Below, piece by piece: positions 26,423 to 35,642 of a stretch of 64,000 nucleotides of DNA. The translations under genes were made by a program, and so were the position numbers. Position 1 is the stretch's first letter, and every line of letters begins with the position of its first letter. Origin of the DNA: Saccharopolyspora rosea (GTDB lineage Bacteria > Actinomycetota > Actinomycetes > Mycobacteriales > Pseudonocardiaceae). The notes under the pieces were generated by a model. It did not search any database and was not told the origin of the DNA. It saw nothing but the letters and a program-made list of their open reading frames with translations. The stretch spans positions 3,038,001-3,102,000 of the forward strand of contig NZ_CP102826.1 of NCBI RefSeq assembly GCF_025643595.1. Reading direction: 5' to 3'.

Positions 26423-27757
26423 TCACGCGTTCGAATCGGCGGCAGCGGACTGGTGGGTGGCACCCTCCGGGAGGGGCAGGGGCTCGATGTCGCCGACGAC
26501 GAGGAGGTAGATCAGGCACGCGAGCACAGCCACGGCTCCGGCGGCGACCAGACCTCCCACGAAGGACCCGGTGAACCCGTAGATCAGGCCGATGAGGGCG
26601 GGGCTGACGGCGCCGGCGACGTTGGAGGCCGCGTTCTGGATGCCCTGGATGGTACCGGAGCACGACTTGGCCGATCGGGGCGCGATGTCGGTGGGCAGGG
26701 TGACGATGCAGGTGGTGGCGAAGGTGACGCTGCCGAAGGAGAACGCGAGCAGTGCCAGGGCCAGCCACGAGCTGTCCACGACGGCTGCCAGGGCGATCAC
26801 CGAGGAACCGAGCATCCCGCCGACGATGCAGGACTTGCGGGCGAAGGTCAGGCTGTGGCCGCGGCGGACCAGGCGGTCCGAGACGGCTCCGCCGAGGAAG
26901 TTGCCCGCGAAAGCCACGATCCCGGGCAGGGTGCCGAAGATTCCCAGCTCCAGCAGCGAGAATCCGCGCTCGTCCACGAGGTAGGAGGGGAACCAGGTGA
27001 TGAAGAAGTAGATGACGAACGCCTGGCAGGCGAAACCCAGCGCCATGCCCCACACCGTCCGGTTGCGCAACAGGTCCTGCCACCGCACCTGGTCGGCTTC
27101 CGAGGTCTGCGCTGCGGCGTCCTGCTCGATGTGTTCGAGTTCGGCTTCCGAGACCCACGGGTGCTCGCGGGGCCGCCGGTACAGCCACCACCAGACCGCC
27201 ACCCACACCAGGCCGATCGATCCGGTGATGACGAACGAACCGCGCCAGCCCAGCCACATGACCAACGCGGTGACGATCGGGATGGCCAGCATCGTGCCGC
27301 CCCGCGCGCCGCTGTCGTAGATGCCCGAGGCCGTCGCCCTCTCGCGGCGCGGGAACCACTCTTCGACGAGCTTGGTGCAGGCGGGGAACGCGCCCGCTTC
27401 GCCGAGCCCCAGCAGCAGGCGCACGGCGAACAGCGACGCGAATCCGCGCGCGACCGCGGTCGCGGCGGTGAACAGCGACCACCAGGCGACGGCCGCTGCG
27501 AACATCACCTTGGTGCCGAACCGGTCGACCAGCCGTCCCAACGGGATCTGGAACACCGAGTAGGTCCAGAAGAACGCGCCGAGCAGCAAGCCGGACAGCT
27601 CGGGGCTGAGCCCGAGCTCGGCGTTCATGTACGGCAGCGCGACCGACAGGTTCGCGCGGTCGACGTAGTTGATCGCGATCGCGAGGAACGCGAGCAGCAC
27701 CATGAGCCAGCGGATCTTGGTGCGGCGCGTCGGCGCGGTCCCGGGTGCGGGAGGCAT
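26423..27757 (-). CDS. MFS transporter, anion:cation symporter (ACS) family
   Basis: A 444-residue, 12-helix permease with ACS family signatures: AIAINYVDRANLSVALPYM in helix 1, RLVDRFGTKVMF in loop 2-3, and RLLLGLGEAGAFPACTKLV with EWFPRRERATASGIYDSGA around helix 4-5. Relatives import glucarate, hexuronates, phthalates and other organic anions. ATG 27757 is preferred to the longer frame that reaches 27937. It is divergent from an RpiR regulator. Confidence 0.88.
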   Translation of the reverse strand: MPPAPGTAPTRRTKIRWLMVLLAFLAIAINYVDRANLSVALPYMNAELGLSPELSGLLLGAFFWTYSVFQIPLGRLVDRFGTKVMFAAAVAWWSLFTAATAVARGFASLFAVRLLLGLGEAGAFPACTKLVEEWFPRRERATASGIYDSGARGGTMLAIPIVTALVMWLGWRGSFVITGSIGLVWVAVWWWLYRRPREHPWVSEAELEHIEQDAAAQTSEADQVRWQDLLRNRTVWGMALGFACQAFVIYFFITWFPSYLVDERGFSLLELGIFGTLPGIVAFAGNFLGGAVSDRLVRRGHSLTFARKSCIVGGMLGSSVIALAAVVDSSWLALALLAFSFGSVTFATTCIVTLPTDIAPRSAKSCSGTIQGIQNAASNVAGAVSPALIGLIYGFTGSFVGGLVAAGAVAVLACLIYLLVVGDIEPLPLPEGATHQSAAADSNA

Positions 27758-27852
27758 GTGCTTCTCCGGCTTCGGTCTCGGTGTTGAGGGGCGTCCGGCG
27801 TTCGGCGGCCCGGCATCGGGATGATTGACAGCAACGCAGTATGCAAGCTCTG

Positions 27853-27875
27853 ATTCATCTGGACAACAAGTGAAT
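27853..27875. promoter_or_regulatory. Possible RpiR-type inverted repeat
   Basis: ATTCA (27853-27857) and TGAAT (27871-27875) are inverted with 13 bases between them, in the short region shared by the ACS-type MFS gene and the RpiR gene. The match is short, so this is tentative. Confidence 0.3.
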
Positions 27876-27897
27876 GAAAACAATTCAGGAGGGTTGC

Positions 27898-28758
27898 TTG
27901 GTCCGGCCAGCGCGCGAGAGCAGGTCGCCGTCGGCACGCCTGCGGGCGCGGTTCGAGGAACACCGCCTCACGCCCACGCAGCGCCGGATCGCGCAGTTCC
28001 TGATCGAGAACGCCCAGCAGGCCGCCTACTTGTCCAGCAACGAGGTCGCCGAGCTGGCCAACGTCAGCCAGGCGTCGGTGACCCGGCTGGCGATCGCCCT
28101 CGGCTTCGAGGGTTATCCGCAGCTGCGCCGGTACGTCCGGGAGCTCGACCTGGCAAGCCCTCCCGCCGGTGACGACACGAGTCGCAACGAACTGCAGCAC
28201 GCCGTCGCCGGGGAGATCGCCAACCTGCGACGTCTGGAATCGCAGCTGGCCGACCGCGACACCGTGCGCCGCGCGGCCACCCTGCTGGCCGGCACCCGGC
28301 CGTTGCCCGTCCTGGGGCTCCGGGCCTCCAGGCCGGTCGCGCACTACTTCGCTTACTTCGCCGCGAAGGTGCTCCCCGACGTGCGGTTGCTCCCCGACGG
28401 GGGCACGTCCCTCGGCGACGGTCTCGAACAGGCGCGAGCCGCCGGGGCGTCGGCGCTGCTGGTGTTCGCGCTGCCCCGGTACCCCCGGGAGACGGTCGCG
28501 GCCATGCGCGCGGCGCGTGATCTCGGGCTCCAGCTGGTGACGCTCACCGACAGCGAGCTGGCGCCGGTGGCCGACCTCGCCGATGTCGTGCTCCCGGCGG
28601 CCGTCGGCTCGCAGCTGGTCTTCGACTCGCAGGCCGCGCCGATGCTGCTGGCGATGGTGCTGCTCCAGGAGATCTGCGCGGTCGAGCCCGGTTCGACCCA
28701 GCACCGCCTGGAGGCGTTCGAAAGATCTGCCGCCGCCAGGCAGATCTTCGAGCCCTGA
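27898..28758 (+). CDS. MurR/RpiR family transcriptional regulator
   Basis: An N-terminal RpiR helix-turn-helix domain (LTPTQRRIAQFLIENAQQAA, SNEVAELANVSQASVTRLA) is followed by a C-terminal SIS sugar-phosphate-binding domain (VLGLRASRPVAHYFAYF; LPDGGTSLGDGLEQARAAGA). About 286 aa. AGGAGGG (27887-27893) lies inside the longer frame and points to the TTG at 27898; an ATG at 27874 has no ribosome site. It probably controls the divergent ACS transporter in response to a phosphorylated or carboxylated ligand. Confidence 0.85.
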   Translation: MVRPARESRSPSARLRARFEEHRLTPTQRRIAQFLIENAQQAAYLSSNEVAELANVSQASVTRLAIALGFEGYPQLRRYVRELDLASPPAGDDTSRNELQHAVAGEIANLRRLESQLADRDTVRRAATLLAGTRPLPVLGLRASRPVAHYFAYFAAKVLPDVRLLPDGGTSLGDGLEQARAAGASALLVFALPRYPRETVAAMRAARDLGLQLVTLTDSELAPVADLADVVLPAAVGSQLVFDSQAAPMLLAMVLLQEICAVEPGSTQHRLEAFERSAAARQIFEP

Positions 28759-28996
28759 GGAGAAGGCGAACCGGGCCGGCACCGCGGATCGGCGCCCTCG
28801 GCGGGGCCGTCCGCGTGCGGGAGTACCGAACCAGGTGATGCCAACGGAACACCTTGATCCCTAGTGTCCACAGTAGTCTCTTCCGGCAGCGCGGGTGCTG
28901 CGTGGTGACCGACGTCGCCCCGCGGCAGGCGCGTGCGGGCGGTGAGGACGCTGGAGAAGGGTTCCGGGCGGGAACGTCCGGATCGAACGGGAGGCC

Positions 28997-30055
28997 GTGG
29001 TGGTCGCAGGGGCGAGGTCCGGTGTCGGTGTGGGAGTGCGCCGCGTGTTGCGCGGGATCGGGGTGCTGGCGGGGATGTGCGCCGTGGTGACGAGCCTGTT
29101 CCCCATCTCGGCGGGAGCGAGCGACGGGTCGTCATGTCGCGATGTGCGGTTCGAGGCGCGGTTGGCGCGGGCGCTGCCGGTGTCGGTCTACGGCCGGTAC
29201 TGCCGTCCCGCCGGGGCCACCGCGCGGACTCCGCTGCAGGTCCTGGTTCCCGGGGCGACGTACAACCATTCCTATTGGGACTATCCGCGGCACCGGTATT
29301 CCTACACGGCTCATGCCACCGAGTCCGGGTTCGCGACGTTGGCGATCGACCGGTTGGGCAGCGGTCGGTCGTCGCGGCCGCCGAGCGTGCTGCTGACCGC
29401 GGCCGGGCAGGCCGAGGTGGTGCACCAGGTGATCCAGCAGGCCATCGCCGGTCGGGTGCCGGGAGTGCGTCATGAGCGCGTGGCGTTGGTGGGGCATTCG
29501 CTGGGCAGCGCGATCGCGACGGTGGAGGCGGCCACCTACCGGGATGTGGACGCGGTGGTGCTCACGGGCGTCACGCACGGCATCGATCTCGGTGCGACCG
29601 CGGACACGTTCCTGCGGCACATGCACCCGGCGCTGGTCGATCCGGCGATGCGCACGCTCGACCCCGGGTACGTGACCACGCGGCCCGGCTACCGCAGCGG
29701 TCTGTTCCTCTCCGATGCGGGTGGGCCCGGTGCGGCCGAGCTCGATGAGCGCACTCGCGATGTCGTGTCGGCCACCGAGGTTCCGGATGCGATCGCCGTG
29801 TTGACCGCCCCGGTGTCCCGCCGGATTTCGGTGCCGGTGCTGCTGGCCGTGGGGGACCGGGACAAGCTGTTCTGCGGTCCGATGTCGGCGGGACGGTGCG
29901 CCACGGCGGCGACGTTGCGCGCGGCCGAGGGACCGGACTACGCCGAGCTGGAGACGTTCGTGCTGCCGGGGGCGGGACATTCGCTGAACCTCATGCCCCG
30001 CGCTGCGCGGTACATGACGGCGGTGCAGCGCTGGCTGCACGCCAGGTTGGGGTGA
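28997..30055 (+). CDS. Secreted alpha/beta hydrolase
   Basis: A 352-residue protein with a twin-arginine-free signal peptide (VLRGIGVLAGMCAVVTSLFP, cleavage near ISAGASDG). Two paired cysteines (SSCRDV and GRYCRP) suit an exported protein. The hydrolase core has the oxyanion-side VLVPGATYNHSYWDYP, the nucleophile elbow GHSLGSA, an acid in VGDRDKLFCGP and a catalytic His in PGAGHSLNLMP. The substrate is unknown; lipase or esterase activity is likely. GTG 28997 follows a GGGAGG site. Confidence 0.82.
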   Translation: MVVAGARSGVGVGVRRVLRGIGVLAGMCAVVTSLFPISAGASDGSSCRDVRFEARLARALPVSVYGRYCRPAGATARTPLQVLVPGATYNHSYWDYPRHRYSYTAHATESGFATLAIDRLGSGRSSRPPSVLLTAAGQAEVVHQVIQQAIAGRVPGVRHERVALVGHSLGSAIATVEAATYRDVDAVVLTGVTHGIDLGATADTFLRHMHPALVDPAMRTLDPGYVTTRPGYRSGLFLSDAGGPGAAELDERTRDVVSATEVPDAIAVLTAPVSRRISVPVLLAVGDRDKLFCGPMSAGRCATAATLRAAEGPDYAELETFVLPGAGHSLNLMPRAARYMTAVQRWLHARLG

Positions 30056-30132
30056 CGCGCTGATCGACACCGCCCGGGTGCCCATCGCGGGCTCGGGACG
30101 TCCCCACGCACAGCAGCGCCGACGACGTCGGG

Positions 30133-31350
<1,218 letters not shown>

Positions 31351-31595
31351 CTCTCGGTTCTCCGTCGTGCGGTCGCGGGCGGGTCGGGAGCGCGGACGCG
31401 GCGATCGCCTGATCGACCGGCTCCAGCAGCGGGACACCCTACGCGAGAGCTTCCCGGAGCAGCTCGTCCTGCTCGGCGCCGCGCGGGATGCGGGCCACGA
31501 GGGCACCTCGCCGGTTCGCGGTGGCGGTGTCCCTGGTCGTGCGGATCGCCAGCGGCGTCGGCAGCGTCCCTCATCGCCGCGGCACGCGAGGCCGG

Positions 31596-33308
31596 TCACC
31601 ACGCCGTGATCGCCGACGGGTCCGCGATCAGGTGCAGGAGTTCGCGGAACGTCCTCGCGGACAGGTCGCGCGAGAGGTCCAGGACGTGCGTGCGGCTGTA
31701 GTAGCGGCTCGGGTCGGTTCCGGTGCCGACGCCGTGGATGCGCGCCGTCCCGGCGCGTTCCTCGGCGAGCACGACGTCGGTGAGGTGGTCGTCGAGGTAC
31801 CGTTCGCCGTTGGTCAGGGCGGTGGCGCTGTCCATCGGGCTGCCGTCCGAGATGACCACGAGCAGTCGGCGCCGCTCGTCGCGGACCGCCATGCGCCCGC
31901 ACGCCCACGACACCGCTTCGCCGTCCACGCCCTCCCGGAACAGGTCGGTCTTGAGCAGGCCCGCGATGCCGCGGCGGGCGCGCCGCCACGGCGTGTCCGC
32001 GTCCTTGAAGACGAGGTGGCACAACTCGTTGAGGCGGCCCGGGTTCCGGGGGCGGCCGGCGCGTCGCCAGTCGCGCAGCGCGCGGCCCCCGTTCCAGGTT
32101 CGGGTGGTGTGGCCGAGGATCTCGCTGCTCGCCCCGGCGAGGTCCAGCGCCCGGGCGAACACGTCGACGAGGACCGCGACCGCCTCGGCGTGTTCCCGCA
32201 TCGAGCCGGAGCAGTCGACCAGGAAGCTGACCAGGCAGCTCGTTGTCGGCTCGGTCCGCTCGGCGCGGAACAGCCTGCGCTGGGCGGGGTTCGCGACCAG
32301 CTGAGCCAGCCGGCGCCCGTCGACCCGGCCCAGTTCCCGGCCACCGTCCCAGCCGGTTCGCACCGGATTCGCCAGCAGCGCGGCGAGATCGCGCGCCAGC
32401 CGTCCGGGATCCAGTCCCAGCCGGACGATCCGCTGGTCGAGCCGTTCGCGGTACTGCGCGAGCAGTGCCGGGCGGACCAGGGTGGTGACGGCGCACTGCT
32501 GGTCGTAGGCCGTCGTGAAGGCGCGGTACCGGCCTGCTCCGCCCGTCTCCGGTCGGACGCTCTCAGGGGCGGCTGCCGTCGGCGCGTCGCCGCCCTCGTC
32601 GTCGACGTCCAGCAGCAGCGCGGACCGGGCGCGGTCGGCGGTGCGGTCCGCGGCGTCCTCGCCTTCCGGGGTTCGCCGCACCAGGCGGCTGACCGCGGAG
32701 GCGATGGCGAGCGCGTGCCGGGCGTGGGCCGCCTGGTCGTGCCGGTGTCGGCGCAGCGCGGCGAGATCCTCGCCCAGTTCCGGGACCAGGGCGAAGCGCG
32801 TGGCCTCGATGAGGTCCTCGGTCTCCGCCACCACCGGCTCGCCGCTGAGGCGGCTGCGGGCGATCTGGGCGACGGTGTAGAGCAGGAGCCCGTGCTCGGT
32901 CCCGGTGAGTCCGGCGTGGTGCACCGATCTGGACCACCGGACGTGCCGGTGGCGCAGGTTCTGCCTGACCCCGGGCATGTCCACCGGCGCCAGCGACTCG
33001 ACGCGGAACTGCTCCAGCATCCCGAAGACGAACCGCTGCACCGGGTCCTGCGGGCACAGCCGGCGGTGCAGCTCGGCGTCGGAGTGCCGCAGGAGCATCG
33101 CCGTGCCGTCCGCCGCGCCGCGGGCGGACGCGAAGTCCTCATCGGACGGTCGCGGCTGCGGCGCGGGCGTCGGCACGCGTCGGTGCCCCCGGTGCAGGAG
33201 CTGGTCGCGGAACCGCAGTTCGGGATCGCCGCTGAGGGCGCGGACCGCTGCCGCGCACAGTTCCTCGGTGCGGTGGCGACGTCGGGCGGTGGCCGCGGTG
33301 TCGCTCAT
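31596..33308 (-). CDS. CobT-like VWA-domain protein
   Basis: A 570-residue protein whose C-terminal third is a von Willebrand A domain with the metal-ion site DCSGSM and the later SDGSPMD. The N-terminal part resembles aerobic cobaltochelatase CobT, including an acidic linker (DVDDEGGD). CobT works with the AAA+ ATPase CobS and the large CobN subunit to insert cobalt into hydrogenobyrinate a,c-diamide. CobS precedes it with a four-base overlap, but no cobN or other cobalamin gene is present. It could act as a metal-insertion or remodelling chaperone for another enzyme. Confidence 0.82.
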   Translation of the reverse strand: MSDTAATARRRHRTEELCAAAVRALSGDPELRFRDQLLHRGHRRVPTPAPQPRPSDEDFASARGAADGTAMLLRHSDAELHRRLCPQDPVQRFVFGMLEQFRVESLAPVDMPGVRQNLRHRHVRWSRSVHHAGLTGTEHGLLLYTVAQIARSRLSGEPVVAETEDLIEATRFALVPELGEDLAALRRHRHDQAAHARHALAIASAVSRLVRRTPEGEDAADRTADRARSALLLDVDDEGGDAPTAAAPESVRPETGGAGRYRAFTTAYDQQCAVTTLVRPALLAQYRERLDQRIVRLGLDPGRLARDLAALLANPVRTGWDGGRELGRVDGRRLAQLVANPAQRRLFRAERTEPTTSCLVSFLVDCSGSMREHAEAVAVLVDVFARALDLAGASSEILGHTTRTWNGGRALRDWRRAGRPRNPGRLNELCHLVFKDADTPWRRARRGIAGLLKTDLFREGVDGEAVSWACGRMAVRDERRRLLVVISDGSPMDSATALTNGERYLDDHLTDVVLAEERAGTARIHGVGTGTDPSRYYSRTHVLDLSRDLSARTFRELLHLIADPSAITAW

Positions 33309-34267
33309 GACGCGGCCGCGAGCGGGGACACGTCCGCCAGCTCCCGCCCGAAGCAGCGCTGGAAGTACTCGGCGACCACGGGCCGTTCGGCTTCGTCGCA
33401 CTTGTTGGCGAAGGAGAGCCGGAAGGCCGCCGCGGCGTCGCCGAAGATCTCGGTGTTCTCGGCCCAGGCGATGACGGTGCGCGGCGACATGAGGGTGGAC
33501 AGGTCGCCGGCCTGGAAGCCCTTCCGGGTCAGGTCGGCCAGCGCGACCATCGACGCGACCAGTTCGCGGGAGTCGGCCAGCTCCGGCACCCTCGCCCGCA
33601 CGATGGCGATTTCCACGTCCGGTGGGAGGTAGTCCAGCGAGGCCACCACGTCCCACCGGTCGAGCTGGGCGTGGTTGAGCCGCTGCACGCCGTGGTAGAG
33701 GCCGTTGAGGTTGCCCAGGCCGACGGTGTTGGCCGTGGCGAACAACCGGAAGCACGGGTGGGGGCGCAGCACCCGGTTCTGGTCGAGCAGGGTCAGCTTG
33801 CCGTCGCGTTCCAGCAGCCGCTGGAGCACGAACATCACGTCCGGCCGCCCGGCGTCGTACTCGTCGAAGACGAGCGCGACCGGCCGCTGCACGGCCCAGG
33901 GGACGATCCCCTCCTGGAACTCGGTGACCTGCCGGCCGTCCCGCAGCACGATCGCGTCCCGGCCGACGAGGTCGAGCCGGCTGATGTCGGCGTCGAGGTT
34001 GACCCGCACGCAGGGCCAGTTCAGCCGGGCCGCCACCTGTTCGACGTGCGTGGACTTCCCGGTGCCGTGCAGCCCCTGCACGAGGACGCGCCGGTTGCGG
34101 GTGAACCCGGCCAGCAGCGCCAGCGTGACGTCGGGGTCGAAGCGGTGGTCCTCGTCGACCTCCGGGACGTGTTCGTCGGGTTCGCTGAAGGCGGGAACGA
34201 CGAGGTCCGAGTCGATTCCGAAGGCGTCGCGCACACGGACGCGGTCGTCGGGCTGGTTCGCAGGCAT
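33305..34267 (-). CDS. CobS-like AAA+ ATPase
   Basis: A 320-residue AAA+ ATPase of the MoxR/CobS group. Walker A is GLHGTGKST, Walker B is VALVFDEYDAGRPDVMF, and sensor 1 lies in FRLFATANTVGLGN. The stretch around HVEQVAARLNWPCVRVNLDA is typical of CobS itself rather than generic MoxR. It overlaps the CobT-like gene (ATGA), so the two form an AAA/VWA motor pair. Element copy 4 separates it from the iclR gene upstream. Confidence 0.88.
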   Translation of the reverse strand: MPANQPDDRVRVRDAFGIDSDLVVPAFSEPDEHVPEVDEDHRFDPDVTLALLAGFTRNRRVLVQGLHGTGKSTHVEQVAARLNWPCVRVNLDADISRLDLVGRDAIVLRDGRQVTEFQEGIVPWAVQRPVALVFDEYDAGRPDVMFVLQRLLERDGKLTLLDQNRVLRPHPCFRLFATANTVGLGNLNGLYHGVQRLNHAQLDRWDVVASLDYLPPDVEIAIVRARVPELADSRELVASMVALADLTRKGFQAGDLSTLMSPRTVIAWAENTEIFGDAAAAFRLSFANKCDEAERPVVAEYFQRCFGRELADVSPLAAAS

Positions 34268-34302
34268 CGGGGTTCCACGCTCCGGGGGTCGGTTCCGGTG
34301 GG

Positions 34303-34644
34303 TCAGAGCCTGTCTTTTGAACTCGTTTTGGGTGGCGGTGCCGGTGGCGGAACCTCAGCGGCCCGCCCGTCACCCGACCACCACCCCCCACGGAGGCGCT
34401 GACGCGCCACAGCCACACCGGCTCCGGGAGCCCCTCCTGATGTATGCCCAATACACAGCGTCGGGGCTGTCCTCGCGAGACGCCCGCCCGTCGCCCGACC
34501 ACCACCCCCCACGGAGGCGCTGCGCGCCGCTGTGCCCATCGGAGAACCCGCGGCGGTGCAAGTTGCGAGACCGCTCGCCGAAAGAGAAAGCGGCTCCGCC
34601 GCTTACCACGACCCGTCGGAACCAAGTTCAAAGACAGGCTCTCA
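34303..34644. mobile_element. Hairpin repeat element copy 4, TCA-flanked type, longest
   Basis: A 336-bp element (34306-34641) with perfect ends GAGCCTGTC / GACAGGCTC and 3-bp TCA repeats on each side. The right TCA is the stop codon of the iclR gene. Inside, a segment of about 45 bp is duplicated (34363-34408 and 34484-34528). TGTAT-GCCCA-ATACA lies at 34441-34455, and AAGCGGC-TCC-GCCGCTT is kept. It has no coding capacity. Confidence 0.8.
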
Positions 34645-35472
34645 GGACGCGGGATCGGGCGGTGCGCCTTCCGCCTCGATGCGGCTGATCGCGTCGGCGG
34701 CCCGCCGCAGCGCGGGCAGGAGTTCCGGCGCCTGCCCGGCGGTGAGCCGCATGATCGGTGCCTGGGCCGCCAGGCACAGGTTGGACCGGGCCGAGCGGGC
34801 ATCCGCGGTCGGTACGAGCACGGCGATGCACACCAGTCCGGGGAGGAACTCCTCGTCGTCGATGGCGTAGCCGTCCCGCCGCACCCGTTGCAGCTCGGCT
34901 TCCAGCGCGTCGAGGTCGGTGATGGTCTTGGGCGTGTACTGCTTCAGCGGCGCGTGGGCGAGCAGCTTGTGCCGCTGGGCCGGGCTGAACTGGGAGAGGA
35001 TCATCTTGCCGCTGGCCGAGCAGTGCACCGGCACCCGCGAGCCCGGCCGCAGGTAGAACCGGAGCGGTTCGGGGGTTTCGACCCGGTCGAGGTAGACCAC
35101 CTCGTTGCCGGACAGCGCGGTGACGTTGCAGGTTTCGCCCAGTTCCTCGACGAGGTGGCGCAGCACGGCGTGCCGGGCGCCGTGCTGGGTGGCGTTGAGC
35201 AGCAGGTTCTCCGCGAGCCGCCGCAGCCGGCCGCCGGTTCCGTAGTGGCGGCCGTCGGCCTGCCGCACCAGCAGCCCCGCGGCTTCGAGTTGCTGTAACA
35301 TGCGGTGCAGCGTCGGCTTGGGCATGCCGGTTTCCTCGACCAGGCCCTGCAACGACACGAACTGGTCCTTCGCGGCGATCAGCTCCAGCAGCGCGAACAG
35401 GCGCATCGTGGGCGTGTCGCCGTTGAGCTCGCCGCCGTCCGCCCGCGCCGCGGTGTCGGGTGTCTCGTTCAT
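34642..35472 (-). CDS. IclR family transcriptional regulator upstream of xsc
   Basis: A 276-residue IclR regulator. The N-terminal winged helix (QGLVEETGMPKPTLHRMLQQ) is followed by the IclR effector domain (NEVVYLDRVETPEPLRFYL; PVHCSASGKMILSQF). ATG 35472 is chosen; the longer frame begins at 35511. It is divergent from xsc and shares with it a promoter region carrying two direct repeats, so control of sulfoacetaldehyde or taurine use is likely. Confidence 0.9.
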   Translation of the reverse strand: MNETPDTAARADGGELNGDTPTMRLFALLELIAAKDQFVSLQGLVEETGMPKPTLHRMLQQLEAAGLLVRQADGRHYGTGGRLRRLAENLLLNATQHGARHAVLRHLVEELGETCNVTALSGNEVVYLDRVETPEPLRFYLRPGSRVPVHCSASGKMILSQFSPAQRHKLLAHAPLKQYTPKTITDLDALEAELQRVRRDGYAIDDEEFLPGLVCIAVLVPTADARSARSNLCLAAQAPIMRLTAGQAPELLPALRRAADAISRIEAEGAPPDPAS

Positions 35473-35512
35473 CGTGCGACCACCGTAGCGCCATTCCGGA
35501 AAGCTGTACAAG

Positions 35513-35609
35513 GCATACCGGTTTCTTGAACTTCTCGTTGACGTGGTTCGGGCCGCGCCCTAGCATCGGTGTCCTGTTTTCAGAGACGGTGCGTACCGAT
35601 TTCTCGTAC
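35513..35609 (+). promoter_or_regulatory. xsc promoter with flanking direct repeats
   Basis: TTGACG (35538-35543), a 17-base spacer and TAGCAT (35561-35566) make a near-consensus promoter reading towards xsc. Two 19-base direct repeats, GCATACCGGTTTCTTGAAC (35513-35531) and GCGTACCGATTTCTCGTAC (35591-35609), 15 of 19 identical, flank it. MocR/TauR-type regulators often use direct repeats, and the divergent IclR protein is the other candidate. Confidence 0.6.
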
Positions 35610-35642
35610 ATCTCCCTTGATCTGCCGACAGGAGACACCGCT

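Noticed and set aside
31351..31595. Possible small gene between the MFS and CobT genes
   Set aside because: One minus-strand frame looks weakly protein-like but contains a stop and matches no family I know; it was left unannotated.
34311..34688. Short open frames inside the repeat elements
   Set aside because: Frames such as those reading VAVPVAEPQ recur in each copy but shift and break between copies. The conserved features are stems, not codons.
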